From: CAZQEZ01 sp964592475
GTDB lineage: Bacteria; Bacteroidota; Bacteroidia; Cytophagales; Cyclobacteriaceae
Assembly (NCBI GenBank): GCA_964592475.1
Contig: CAZQEZ010000002.1
Location: forward strand, 13,110 to 77,109
Direction of reading: 5' to 3'
Length of the DNA stretch: 64,000 nucleotides
Positions 1 through 7,797 of the stretch are shown here, piece by piece; the stretch's first letter is position 1, and every line of letters begins with the position of its first letter. Under the pieces are notes generated by a model, which was given only the letters and a program-made list of their open reading frames with translations, did not search any database and was not told where the DNA came from. Both the position numbers and the translations under genes were made by a program.

Positions 1-263
1 GCAATAACATTTTGCAATTTTACCCACTGGCCATTATACAGTTTAGCATCAAATTCCTGTAAAACAACTTTTGCTTGATAATCTGTAAATTTATCTACAA
101 AAAACTGAGCACATTTGCTGTGACCATCCGTGCCTGGCACACGAGGACCAAACGCTATTTGTTGTTTTATAAAATAATAAGCAGAATCCCGGTCAAAATC
201 ATGCTGCGCCGAAGCAGGAGAATATATTGCTAATATAAAAATCGAAATTATCAGTACGCGCAT
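1..263 (-). CDS. M28-family peptidase / glutaminyl cyclase-like protein, N-terminal part
   Basis: The gene runs off the left edge; only the first 87 codons are visible, starting at the ATG at 263. The first 20 residues form a Sec signal peptide ending in ASAQ, so the product is exported. The following stretch (a FGPRVPGT motif near residue 42, then a Cys, then QEFDAKLYNGQ) matches the start of Bacteroidota M28-family proteins annotated as glutaminyl-peptide cyclotransferase, zinc enzymes of the periplasm or surface. The catalytic residues lie outside the window, so peptidase versus cyclase activity cannot be decided. The start lies 2 bp after the cysS stop codon on the same strand, so the two genes are probably cotranscribed. 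Confidence 0.8.
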   Translation of the reverse strand, partial: MRVLIISIFILAIYSPASAQHDFDRDSAYYFIKQQIAFGPRVPGTDGHSKCAQFFVDKFTDYQAKVVLQEFDAKLYNGQWVKLQNVI

Positions 264-265
264 TT

Positions 266-1753
266 TTACTCTTCATAAGCCCAATCAATACCTGCCTTCA
301 TATCCTTTACCACTATCCCTTGTTCTTTCAATTTAGCCCTAATATGATCTACTTTGTCATAATCTTTTTGCTCTTTAGCCTCTCTATACAACTCAAGTAA
401 TATCGCAATTATTCCTGTAGCATCAGCAGGTCTTTCTTCTAATAAACCAAATATATCTTCTACAAATAAACGATAGGTTTTGATTATATTGTCGAATACA
501 TCCTCCCCTATTTCACTAAATTTAAGATTGCCTGTATGTAAAGAATTAATTTTTTTCAGCAAATTAAATAAATGGCCACTAGCCTGAGCGGTGTTGAAAT
601 CATCGTTCATTGCACTGTAGCAATTATCAATAATTTGATCAATTTGTTTTATTACTTTATCATTCAGTTCGCCTTCATCGTTTTTAAATTCCAATTCTTT
701 AACGATGCGTAAACCATTAATCATTTTTTTATAACCTTTGGCAGCAGCTTTTAAAGCATCATTGCTCAAATCTAAGGTGCTCGAATAGTGCGACTGCAAC
801 ATAAAGAAGCGTACCGTCATAGGGCTGTAACCTTGATTAAGCAACGGATGGTTACCAGCAAATAATTGATTGGGTAAGAAAGAATTACCCAAAGATTTGC
901 TCATTTTCTGCCCATTTACCGTAAGCATATTGGTATGCAACCAATACTTAACAGGTTCTTTTTCATTAGCACCTTTCGACTGAGCTATTTCACATTCATG
1001 GTGAGGAAACTTTAGGTCCATACCACCACCATGTATATCAAAGGTTTCTCCTAAATATTTAGTGCTCATTACGGAGCATTCCAGATGCCATCCCGGAAAG
1101 CCTTCGCTCCAGGGAGAATCCCAGTGCATGATATGACCTTTTACCGCTTTTTTCCACAAGGCAAAATCGACCGGGTTTCGTTTTTCATCTTGACCCTCTA
1201 ATTCCCGCGATCCCGACATTAGCTCTTCTATTACCCTACCCGATAGCTCACCATATTTATTTTGTTGATTATATTTTTGTACATCAAAATAAATAGAGCC
1301 ATTAACTTCATAAGCCAGTTCTTTTTGGAGCAGCTTTTTAATCATGCCTATTTGTTCTATCAAGTGACCCGTGGCAGTGGGTTCGATATCAGGAGGTAGT
1401 ATATTGAATCGCTCCATCACCTGGTGAAAATCATTACTGTACCTCTGCACTATTTGCATTGGCTCCAAATTCTCCAATCTTGCTTTTCGGCTAATTTTAT
1501 CTTCACCGTCATCGGCATCATCAGTTAAATGCCCAACATCTGTTATGTTGCGTACGTAGCGTACTTTATAGCCTAAGTGCTGAAGATATCGATATATAAT
1601 ATCAAAGCTAAAAAAAGTGCGAACATTACCCAGGTGAACATCGCTATAAACGGTTGGCCCACACACATACATGCCAATAAAAGGTGGGTTAATTGGCTCA
1701 AATTTTTCTTTTTTCTTGGTAAGTGAATTATAAACTCTTAATTCTTTTAGCAT
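266..1753 (-). CDS. cysS: cysteinyl-tRNA synthetase
   Basis: Class I aminoacyl-tRNA synthetase that charges tRNA-Cys in the cytoplasm. At 495 residues it has normal length. The HIGH signature is seen as HLGN near residue 40, after the conserved CGPTVY whose Cys is a zinc ligand. Other zinc-binding residues are visible as CSVMS and HHECE near residues 228 and 255, and the KMSKS loop is intact near residue 285. An ATG start at 1753 is followed at once by typical family sequence. A candidate promoter lies about 30 bp upstream. The exported M28-family gene follows with a 2-bp gap. The gene is divergent from rimP. Confidence 0.97.
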   Translation of the reverse strand: MLKELRVYNSLTKKKEKFEPINPPFIGMYVCGPTVYSDVHLGNVRTFFSFDIIYRYLQHLGYKVRYVRNITDVGHLTDDADDGEDKISRKARLENLEPMQIVQRYSNDFHQVMERFNILPPDIEPTATGHLIEQIGMIKKLLQKELAYEVNGSIYFDVQKYNQQNKYGELSGRVIEELMSGSRELEGQDEKRNPVDFALWKKAVKGHIMHWDSPWSEGFPGWHLECSVMSTKYLGETFDIHGGGMDLKFPHHECEIAQSKGANEKEPVKYWLHTNMLTVNGQKMSKSLGNSFLPNQLFAGNHPLLNQGYSPMTVRFFMLQSHYSSTLDLSNDALKAAAKGYKKMINGLRIVKELEFKNDEGELNDKVIKQIDQIIDNCYSAMNDDFNTAQASGHLFNLLKKINSLHTGNLKFSEIGEDVFDNIIKTYRLFVEDIFGLLEERPADATGIIAILLELYREAKEQKDYDKVDHIRAKLKEQGIVVKDMKAGIDWAYEE

Positions 1754-1781
1754 GATCTAAACGTATCTTATTTAAATGTGG

Positions 1782-1818
1782 CAAAGTTAAGTCAAAATCT
1801 GCTATATTAATGGTGCAA
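1782..1818 (-). promoter_or_regulatory. candidate promoter of cysS
   Basis: On the minus strand TAACTTTG (1789-1782) fits the Bacteroidota -7 consensus TAnnTTTG exactly and lies 29 bp before the cysS start. A TTG at 1818-1816 could serve as the -33 element, but the 26-bp spacing is longer than usual. Only the -7 match is strong. Confidence 0.5.
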
Positions 1819-2058
1819 TGGTTTACAAGAGGAGTAACTTATCAACAATTTAGTATAACAAATATTAAAAACACGAATTAATTGATTTACAGATCAAAAA
1901 AATCAAATTCCAGGTTATTATTTGCGTGTGTAAATAACATACCAACTACCCTTAAGCTATTAAATGCAATAAATGTAAATGATTTTAGCGACTTTATAGC
2001 TTTACCCTGAACTTTTTTAAAGCAAGTTAAATTAATCTTATTTAAGTATTTACAATTA

Positions 2059-2090
2059 TTTGCTTTAGATGGTTATTTAATCTAACTTTG
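2059..2090 (+). promoter_or_regulatory. promoter of rimP-nusA-infB
   Basis: TTTG (2059-2062) and TAACTTTG (2083-2090) are separated by 20 bp, matching the Bacteroidota -33/-7 consensus closely. Transcription would start near 2097, giving a leader of about 60 nt that contains the hairpin at 2116-2134. Confidence 0.75.
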
Positions 2091-2115
2091 CAGCAATAAA
2101 AGGCATTTAAAGATA

Positions 2116-2134
2116 GAGGGGACTTAGTCCCCTC
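2116..2134 (+). promoter_or_regulatory. terminator-like hairpin in the rimP leader (possible attenuator)
   Basis: GAGGGGACTTAGTCCCCTC is a perfect inverted repeat (7-bp G/C-rich stem, 5-nt loop) followed by CTTTTAT. It sits between the promoter and the rimP start, so it is not the end of either flanking gene: cysS is transcribed away from it. The position suggests control of readthrough into rimP-nusA-infB, whose product NusA acts at such hairpins. That role is inferred. Confidence 0.6.
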
Positions 2135-2159
2135 TTTTATTGAAATCTGTTGAGAAGAG

Positions 2160-2621
2160 GTGAGAGAAAAAATTGAAAAAAAGACTAAATCGTTATTAGA
2201 TGATGACAATTTTTTTCTGGTTGATGTGTTGATTAGTGGTGGAGTTAACAATCAGAAAATCAAGATTTTAGTTGATGGCGATCAAGGAATAACCATTGAT
2301 GATTGTGCTAGCATTAGCAGGGCACTATCGGCTTGGTTTGATGAAGAGAATCTTTTTGACAATAAATACACATTAGAGGTTTCGTCACCAGGAGTTGAGC
2401 ATCCACTCAAGCTTATTAGGCAATATAGAAAAAATATTGGTCGAAAATTAAGAGTAGATATGCAAGATGGTTCTCAACAAGAAGGTTTACTAAAAACTGT
2501 TAGTGAAAATTCTATATTAATTGAAAAAACAGTTAAGAAAAAGGAAAAGCTAGCGGTAGAAATACCTTTTGAAAATATAGATAAAGTTAAAGTATTGATA
2601 TCATTTAAGAGAGATGGATAA
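2160..2621 (+). CDS. rimP: ribosome maturation factor RimP
   Basis: Cytoplasmic factor for 30S subunit maturation. The 153 residues match the family in length and order: an N-terminal alpha/beta domain with LVDVLISGG and a D-G-D-x-GI-x-I-DD-C segment, the SPGVEHPL motif near residue 79, then a C-terminal Sm-like barrel. The start is GTG at 2160, just after a purine-rich GAGAAGAG; no ATG precedes the conserved region. The stop overlaps the nusA start by 8 bp. The rimP-nusA-infB order is conserved in many bacteria, which supports the call. Confidence 0.95.
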   Translation: MREKIEKKTKSLLDDDNFFLVDVLISGGVNNQKIKILVDGDQGITIDDCASISRALSAWFDEENLFDNKYTLEVSSPGVEHPLKLIRQYRKNIGRKLRVDMQDGSQQEGLLKTVSENSILIEKTVKKKEKLAVEIPFENIDKVKVLISFKRDG

Positions 2622-3855
2622 CGGCACCCTTATAGAGTCATTTGCTGAGTTTGCGAGAAGTAAAAATGTGGATCGCCCAACCATGATTCGCATATTAGAA
2701 GATGTTTTCCGCACTATGATCAGAAAGAAATTTACAACTGATGAAAATTTTGATATCATTATAAATGCTGACAAAGGTGACTTAGAGATATGGCGGTTCA
2801 GAGAAATTGTGGATGATAATAGTGAAGACATTTGGGATCATGATAAAATATGCCTTACTGAAGCAAGAGATATTGAACCGGATTTTGAAATTGGTGAAGA
2901 AGTAGCTGAGGATGTAAAGTTGGAAGATTTTGGTCGCAGAGCGGTAATGACAGCCCGCCAAACATTAATTCAAAAGATAAAAGACCTGGAAAAAGATTAT
3001 CTCTTCAACCAATATAAAGATTTGGTTGGGGAAATTGTAATTGGAGAGGTTTACCAAATTTTAAACCGGGAAATATTATTAATGGATGCGGAAGGCAACG
3101 AATTGATTTTGCCAAAAAACGAACAAATTCCTAAAGATAGATTTCGCAAAGGCGATTCAGTCAGATCAATTGTTGATAGGGTAGAAATGATTAATGGTAA
3201 TCCGCGAATCGTGATGTCACGTACAGCTCCGGTATTTTTAGAAAGACTTTTTGAAGCTGAAGTGCCAGAGGTATTTGACGGATTAATAACCATTAAAAAA
3301 GTAATAAGAGAGCCCGGTGAAAGAGCTAAAGTATCGGTAGAAAGCTTTGATGATAGAATTGACCCGGTTGGAGCTTGTGTAGGCATGAAAGGTTCTCGTA
3401 TTCACAGTATTGTAAGAGAGCTTCAAAATGAAAATATCGATGTAATTAATTATACCGATAATGTTGAATTATACATTTCCAGAGCCTTAAGTCCGGCCAA
3501 AATCAGCAGTATTAAAATTGATTCTGGAAAAGATAGAGTTTCGGTATTTTTAAAACCCGATCAGGTTTCATTAGCAATTGGTAAAGGTGGACATAATATT
3601 AAGCTTGCCAGTTTATTGGTGGGCATGGAAATAGATGTATTCCGAGATCTTGACGCACTGGAAGAAGAGGATGTGGATCTGGATGAATTTGCCGATGAAA
3701 TAGAAAGCTGGATCATTGATGAATTAAAAAGAGTAGGTTTAGACACTGCCAAAAGTGTTTTGGCTTTGTCAAAAGATGACCTGGTTCGCAGAACAGATCT
3801 GGAAGAAGAAACGATAGATGAAATTCTCAGGATATTAAACCAGGAATTTGAATAA
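2614..3855 (+). CDS. nusA: transcription termination/antitermination factor NusA
   Basis: RNA polymerase-binding factor controlling pausing, termination and antitermination. The 413 residues contain the N-terminal polymerase-binding domain (about 1-125, with LEDVFRTMIRKKF), an S1 domain (about 130-200) and two KH domains (about 230-370) with VGMKGSRI and AIGKGGHNI GxxG loops. A short acidic tail (about 375-413) looks like a single helix-hairpin-helix-type unit, in place of the longer acidic repeats of enterobacteria. It begins 8 bp inside rimP and is followed by infB after 49 bp, so expression is probably coupled. Confidence 0.96.
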   Translation: MDNGTLIESFAEFARSKNVDRPTMIRILEDVFRTMIRKKFTTDENFDIIINADKGDLEIWRFREIVDDNSEDIWDHDKICLTEARDIEPDFEIGEEVAEDVKLEDFGRRAVMTARQTLIQKIKDLEKDYLFNQYKDLVGEIVIGEVYQILNREILLMDAEGNELILPKNEQIPKDRFRKGDSVRSIVDRVEMINGNPRIVMSRTAPVFLERLFEAEVPEVFDGLITIKKVIREPGERAKVSVESFDDRIDPVGACVGMKGSRIHSIVRELQNENIDVINYTDNVELYISRALSPAKISSIKIDSGKDRVSVFLKPDQVSLAIGKGGHNIKLASLLVGMEIDVFRDLDALEEEDVDLDEFADEIESWIIDELKRVGLDTAKSVLALSKDDLVRRTDLEEETIDEILRILNQEFE

Positions 3856-3904
3856 GAATATTAAGTGTAGACCTGAGTATTTTAAAAAACGGTAAAGGTA
3901 TTAT

Positions 3905-6900
3905 ATGGCAGAAGAAAAAATGATGAGATTAAGCCAAGTGGCAAGAAAACTCAATGTGGGCACCTCCACTATTGCTGATCACCTTGCTGATAAAGGCTTT
4001 AAAATAGACAACAAACCTAATACCAAGATTACGATGGAGCAATTCTCTATGCTCTCTAAAGAATTTGCCTCTTCGGCTATGGACAAAGAAGAAGCATTAG
4101 GAATGACCATTGGCAAAAAAAGAAGCGACAATTTTGTAATTGATAATGATCAAGACCCTGTGAAAAAAAGGGATGATGAAGAAGAGATTTTTATCAAAAA
4201 CTTAGGTAACAATAAAGAAGCTGCTGAAAAAGAGAAAGCAGAAGAAAAAGAGGCCGAAGAAGAAAAGCAAAAAGCTAAAGAAAAGAAAGAGGCAGAGGCA
4301 GAGGAAAAAGAAAAAGCGGAAAAAGAAAAAGTAGAATCTGAATCTCATAAGCTGAAAGGCATAAAAGTAGTAGGTAAAATAAACCTGGACAAAAAGAAAG
4401 AAGAACAGATAGCTGAAAATGAGAAGCAAAAAGAGATAGAAGCCGCTAAAAAAGAAGAAAAAGAGAAGCAAAAAGCTAAAGAAGAACAACAGCAAATAGA
4501 GGAAAAGAAGGCCAAAGAAGAAAAAATAAAAGAAGAGCAGGCAGAGAAGCAAGCCAAAGAAGAAAAAATTGCCATAGCAAAGAAAGCTGAATCTGAAGAA
4601 GAGAAAAAAGCTGCCAAAAAAGAAGTGCCTGAAAAAGATAAAGAAGTAGCTGAAGAACCAGAAGAAAATAAAGAAGCTACTAAAAAAGAAGAACCAGAGG
4701 AAGTAATAGAAGCTAAAGCAGATCAACTAAAGGGTCTTACTGTGGTGGGTAAAATAGAACTTCCGGAAAAGGAAAAAAGGGAAAAGAAAAAAGACAAAAA
4801 GGCTCAGCCTGTTGCCTCCTCTGATGATAAAGGTGATAAAAAGAAAAAGAAAAGACCACGTAAGAGAGTAAGAAAAGAAGGTGGCGAATCGAGAGGAAAT
4901 CAACAACAGCAGCAGAGGCCATCTACAAATAAAGCATCTGCAAGTAAAGATAGAAGAGGAAGTCGCAAAAAATCCCGTGCCCCCAAAGAGGAGGTTTCTG
5001 ATAAAGAAATTCAGGAACAAATTAAAGCAACCATGGCCAAGCTTACAGGTGGTAAGAAGTCTGGTGGTAGTGGTGGAAGATCTAAATACAAAAGAGAAAA
5101 ACGATCACAAGTTGCAGAAGCCGAACAGCAAAGACTTCAGCAGGAACAGGATGAAGCAAAAAAGCTACAGGTAAATGAGTTTATTTCTGCAAATGATCTG
5201 GCTTCCCTGATGGGAGTAAGCGTAAATGAAGTTATCTCAACCTGTATGAGCCTTGGATTATTTGTTTCAATAAACCAACGACTCGATGCAGAAACAATAA
5301 CTGTAATAGCAGATGAATTTGGTTATGAAGCAGATTTTACTAGCAACGAAGATGATTTAATAGTTGAGGAAGAACAAGATAAAGAAGAGGATTTAATAGA
5401 AAGAGCTCCTATTGTTACCATAATGGGTCACGTGGATCACGGTAAAACTTCTTTACTTGACTTTATAAGACATGCAAAAGTAGCAGCTGGAGAAGCAGGT
5501 GGAATTACCCAGCACATTGGTGCTTATGATGTTGAAACAGATAGTGGTAAAAGGATTACCTTTTTGGATACTCCCGGTCATGAGGCATTTACTGCCATGC
5601 GTGCTAGAGGTGCAAGTATTACTGATGTAGTAGTAATAGTGGTAGCTGCTGATGATAATGTGATGCCTCAAACAAAAGAGGCTATTAACCACGCACAAGT
5701 AGCAGGTGTACCTATAGTAATTGCTATTAATAAAATAGACAAACCCAATGCCAATGCTGAGAAAATAAGAGAAGAATTGGCAAACATAAATATTTTGGTA
5801 GAAGACTGGGGAGGAAAATATCAGTGTCAGGAGATCTCAGCTAAATCCGGACTAGGAATAAATGAGCTACTGGAAAAAGTACTTCTTGAAGCCGAACTTC
5901 TTGAATTAAAAGCTAATCCCAATAAAAATGCCATTGGTACTGTTATAGAAGCATCTCTCGACAAAGGTAGAGGATATGTAGCTACTATTTTGGTCCAGTC
6001 AGGATCTTTATCTATTGGTGACGTAATGCTTGCCGGAGCTCATTATGGAAAAGTAAAAGCGATGTTTGATCATCGCGGAAACAGAAATGAAACCACAGGG
6101 CCGTCTACTCCGGTATTAGTTTTAGGCTTAGATGGAGCCCCACCTGCAGGTGACAAATTAAATGTAATTAACTCTGAACGAGAGGCAAGAGACTTAGCTA
6201 ACAAAAGATCGCAGATTCAGAGAGAACAAAACATCAGAACCAAGAAACACATTACTCTGGATGAAATTGGCAGAAGATTGGCAATTGGTTCCTTTAAAGA
6301 ATTAAATATAATAGTAAAAGGAGATGTGGATGGCTCAGTAGAAGCGCTATCAGATTCCTTATTAAAACTTTCTACTGAAGAGGTTCAGGTAAATATTATT
6401 CATAGTGGTGTTGGTCAAATTTCAGAATCAGACGTATTGCTAGCCTCAGCATCCGACGCAGTTATCGTTGGTTTCCAGGTAAGGCCATCCTCTAGTGCTC
6501 GTAAACTTGCTGAAAATGAAGAAATAGAAATAAGACTTTATTCTGTTATTTACGATGTGATCAACGAGGTTAAAGATGCAATGGAAGGTCTGTTAGCACC
6601 AAGTGAAGAAGAGGTAATCACTGGAAATGCTGAAGTAAGAGATGTATTCAAAATTTCAAAAATTGGTACTGTAGCCGGTTGTATGGTAACAGAAGGATTT
6701 TTGAAACGAAACAATCAGATCAGGTTGATCAGAGATGGTATTGTAGTTTATACGGGTGATATCAACCAGCTAAAGCGATTCAAAGATGACGTTAATGAAG
6801 TGAAGAGCGGTTATGAATGTGGTATGAGTATTAAAAACTTTAATGACATTAAGGAAGGTGATGTAATAGAAGGATTTGAAGTGAAAGAGGTAAAAAGAAA

Positions 6901-6907
6901 ATTATAA
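3905..6907 (+). CDS. infB: translation initiation factor IF-2
   Basis: GTPase that brings fMet-tRNA to the ribosome. The 1000 residues start with an IF2_N module (about 5-55), followed by a charged Lys/Glu/Ala-rich linker to about residue 420, and a second IF2_N-like module (about 425-475). The G domain begins near residue 507 with GHVDHGKTS, then DTPGHEAF and NKID, followed by domains II-IV to a Lys-rich end. The linker carries two copies of a short motif LKG-x-x-VVGKI (near residues 150 and 276). The long low-complexity linker generates large spurious reading frames on the other strand. Confidence 0.97.
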   Translation: MAEEKMMRLSQVARKLNVGTSTIADHLADKGFKIDNKPNTKITMEQFSMLSKEFASSAMDKEEALGMTIGKKRSDNFVIDNDQDPVKKRDDEEEIFIKNLGNNKEAAEKEKAEEKEAEEEKQKAKEKKEAEAEEKEKAEKEKVESESHKLKGIKVVGKINLDKKKEEQIAENEKQKEIEAAKKEEKEKQKAKEEQQQIEEKKAKEEKIKEEQAEKQAKEEKIAIAKKAESEEEKKAAKKEVPEKDKEVAEEPEENKEATKKEEPEEVIEAKADQLKGLTVVGKIELPEKEKREKKKDKKAQPVASSDDKGDKKKKKRPRKRVRKEGGESRGNQQQQQRPSTNKASASKDRRGSRKKSRAPKEEVSDKEIQEQIKATMAKLTGGKKSGGSGGRSKYKREKRSQVAEAEQQRLQQEQDEAKKLQVNEFISANDLASLMGVSVNEVISTCMSLGLFVSINQRLDAETITVIADEFGYEADFTSNEDDLIVEEEQDKEEDLIERAPIVTIMGHVDHGKTSLLDFIRHAKVAAGEAGGITQHIGAYDVETDSGKRITFLDTPGHEAFTAMRARGASITDVVVIVVAADDNVMPQTKEAINHAQVAGVPIVIAINKIDKPNANAEKIREELANINILVEDWGGKYQCQEISAKSGLGINELLEKVLLEAELLELKANPNKNAIGTVIEASLDKGRGYVATILVQSGSLSIGDVMLAGAHYGKVKAMFDHRGNRNETTGPSTPVLVLGLDGAPPAGDKLNVINSEREARDLANKRSQIQREQNIRTKKHITLDEIGRRLAIGSFKELNIIVKGDVDGSVEALSDSLLKLSTEEVQVNIIHSGVGQISESDVLLASASDAVIVGFQVRPSSSARKLAENEEIEIRLYSVIYDVINEVKDAMEGLLAPSEEEVITGNAEVRDVFKISKIGTVAGCMVTEGFLKRNNQIRLIRDGIVVYTGDINQLKRFKDDVNEVKSGYECGMSIKNFNDIKEGDVIEGFEVKEVKRKL

Positions 6908-6932
6908 TCCATTTACTTATGATAATAGCAGG

Positions 6933-6965
6933 GCCAGGCAATATTTTAAAAGCCTGGCTTTTTTT
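6933..6965 (+). terminator. rho-independent terminator of rimP-nusA-infB
   Basis: GCCAGGC (6933-6939) and GCCTGGC (6952-6958) form a 7-bp stem with a 12-nt loop, followed directly by seven T. It lies 26 bp after the infB stop codon. Confidence 0.9.
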
Positions 6966-7145
6966 ATGAACATTGATATCGAAATTCTTTATTATTTTAT
7001 TGGGCTCATGCTAGTGCTTACTTTCATGGGCCTGCATAAACCTTACAGGGTACTGTGGTGGCTATCTTACAAAAATAGGATGATGGTACTTAAAACCTAT
7101 GGTACCATCACTGTGATCCTTATTGTAATCTTGTTATTGGTCTGA
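6966..7145 (+). CDS. small two-helix membrane protein, 59 aa
   Basis: An open frame of 59 codons starts with ATG immediately after the terminator T-tract and ends in TGA at 7143-7145. It encodes two hydrophobic segments (about residues 8-23 and 45-59) joined by a basic, aromatic loop (HKPYRVLWWLSYKNRM), a plausible small inner-membrane protein. I do not recognise the family. The first ATG has no free ribosome-binding site because the hairpin occupies that region; an internal ATG at 7008-7010 would give a shorter product. The dense hydrophobic pattern argues for a real gene, but the location is odd. Confidence 0.45.
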   Translation: MNIDIEILYYFIGLMLVLTFMGLHKPYRVLWWLSYKNRMMVLKTYGTITVILIVILLLV

Positions 7146-7343
7146 GGTAAGAAACCAATTGTTATCATAGCATTGCTTTTTTGCATCTTCAACTGCAAAC
7201 AGAAAATCAGGATGAATGTAATGCCAATTACACTAACCCAACTTTTTAGCAAACCTAAAGCAACTATCTATCATAATAATTTTATCATAATTTAATTAGA
7301 CCCTAAACAATAGATAGAAAGGTGACGTTATAACATTTCTAAA

Positions 7344-7646
7344 ATGAGACAATCTAACTTTATATTTTATATTCTAGCTCTATTATTCGTAGTAATGCGG
7401 GTAGAAGCATCTACTTTTTCTGAAGCTGATTTAAACAACTTGATTGAGATTGTTGAGTTAGAATCGGAAGGGAAAGAGAAGTCTGAAAGACGCCCAAACC
7501 CACAGAAAGACGAATTTTTTTCTAAGACAGCTCAAATAAATTTTGGTTTTATTAACACAAAACAAGTCTATTGTTCTGAAAATATTTATACCTATCAGTT
7601 TCGAAGCACGCTATACATTCCGCCTAAGTTCTATTTCTCATTGTAA
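7344..7646 (+). CDS. small secreted protein of unknown function
   Basis: The frame encodes 100 residues. The first 22 form a signal peptide (hydrophobic core FIFYILALLFVVM, cleavage after VEA). The mature part is acidic, then Lys/Arg-rich (about 45-58), and ends in an aromatic stretch finishing with Phe-Ser-Leu. It contains one Cys. There is no recognisable domain and no obvious partner nearby; the next gene is convergent. An AT-rich region with repeated TATCATAAT lies upstream. It could be a short secreted peptide or a chance frame; the signal peptide is the main support. Confidence 0.5.
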   Translation: MRQSNFIFYILALLFVVMRVEASTFSEADLNNLIEIVELESEGKEKSERRPNPQKDEFFSKTAQINFGFINTKQVYCSENIYTYQFRSTLYIPPKFYFSL

Positions 7647-7797
7647 TTATTCATTACAGTGAATTTAGTCTATCTTAATTATCTTAAATCATTTAATACT
7701 TAATATTCTCACACTATTTTTTAATAGTTAAACATTAAAATAATGAAAATACGGAATTTATATTTGATCTTCAGCAAACTACCTCTCTCAACTGTTA

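Noticed and set aside
4202..5020. Long minus-strand frames rich in Phe, Leu and Ser inside infB
   Set aside because: They are the complement of the Lys/Glu/Ala-rich linker (AAA/GAA codons read as TTT/TTC). The plus-strand frame is unambiguously IF-2.
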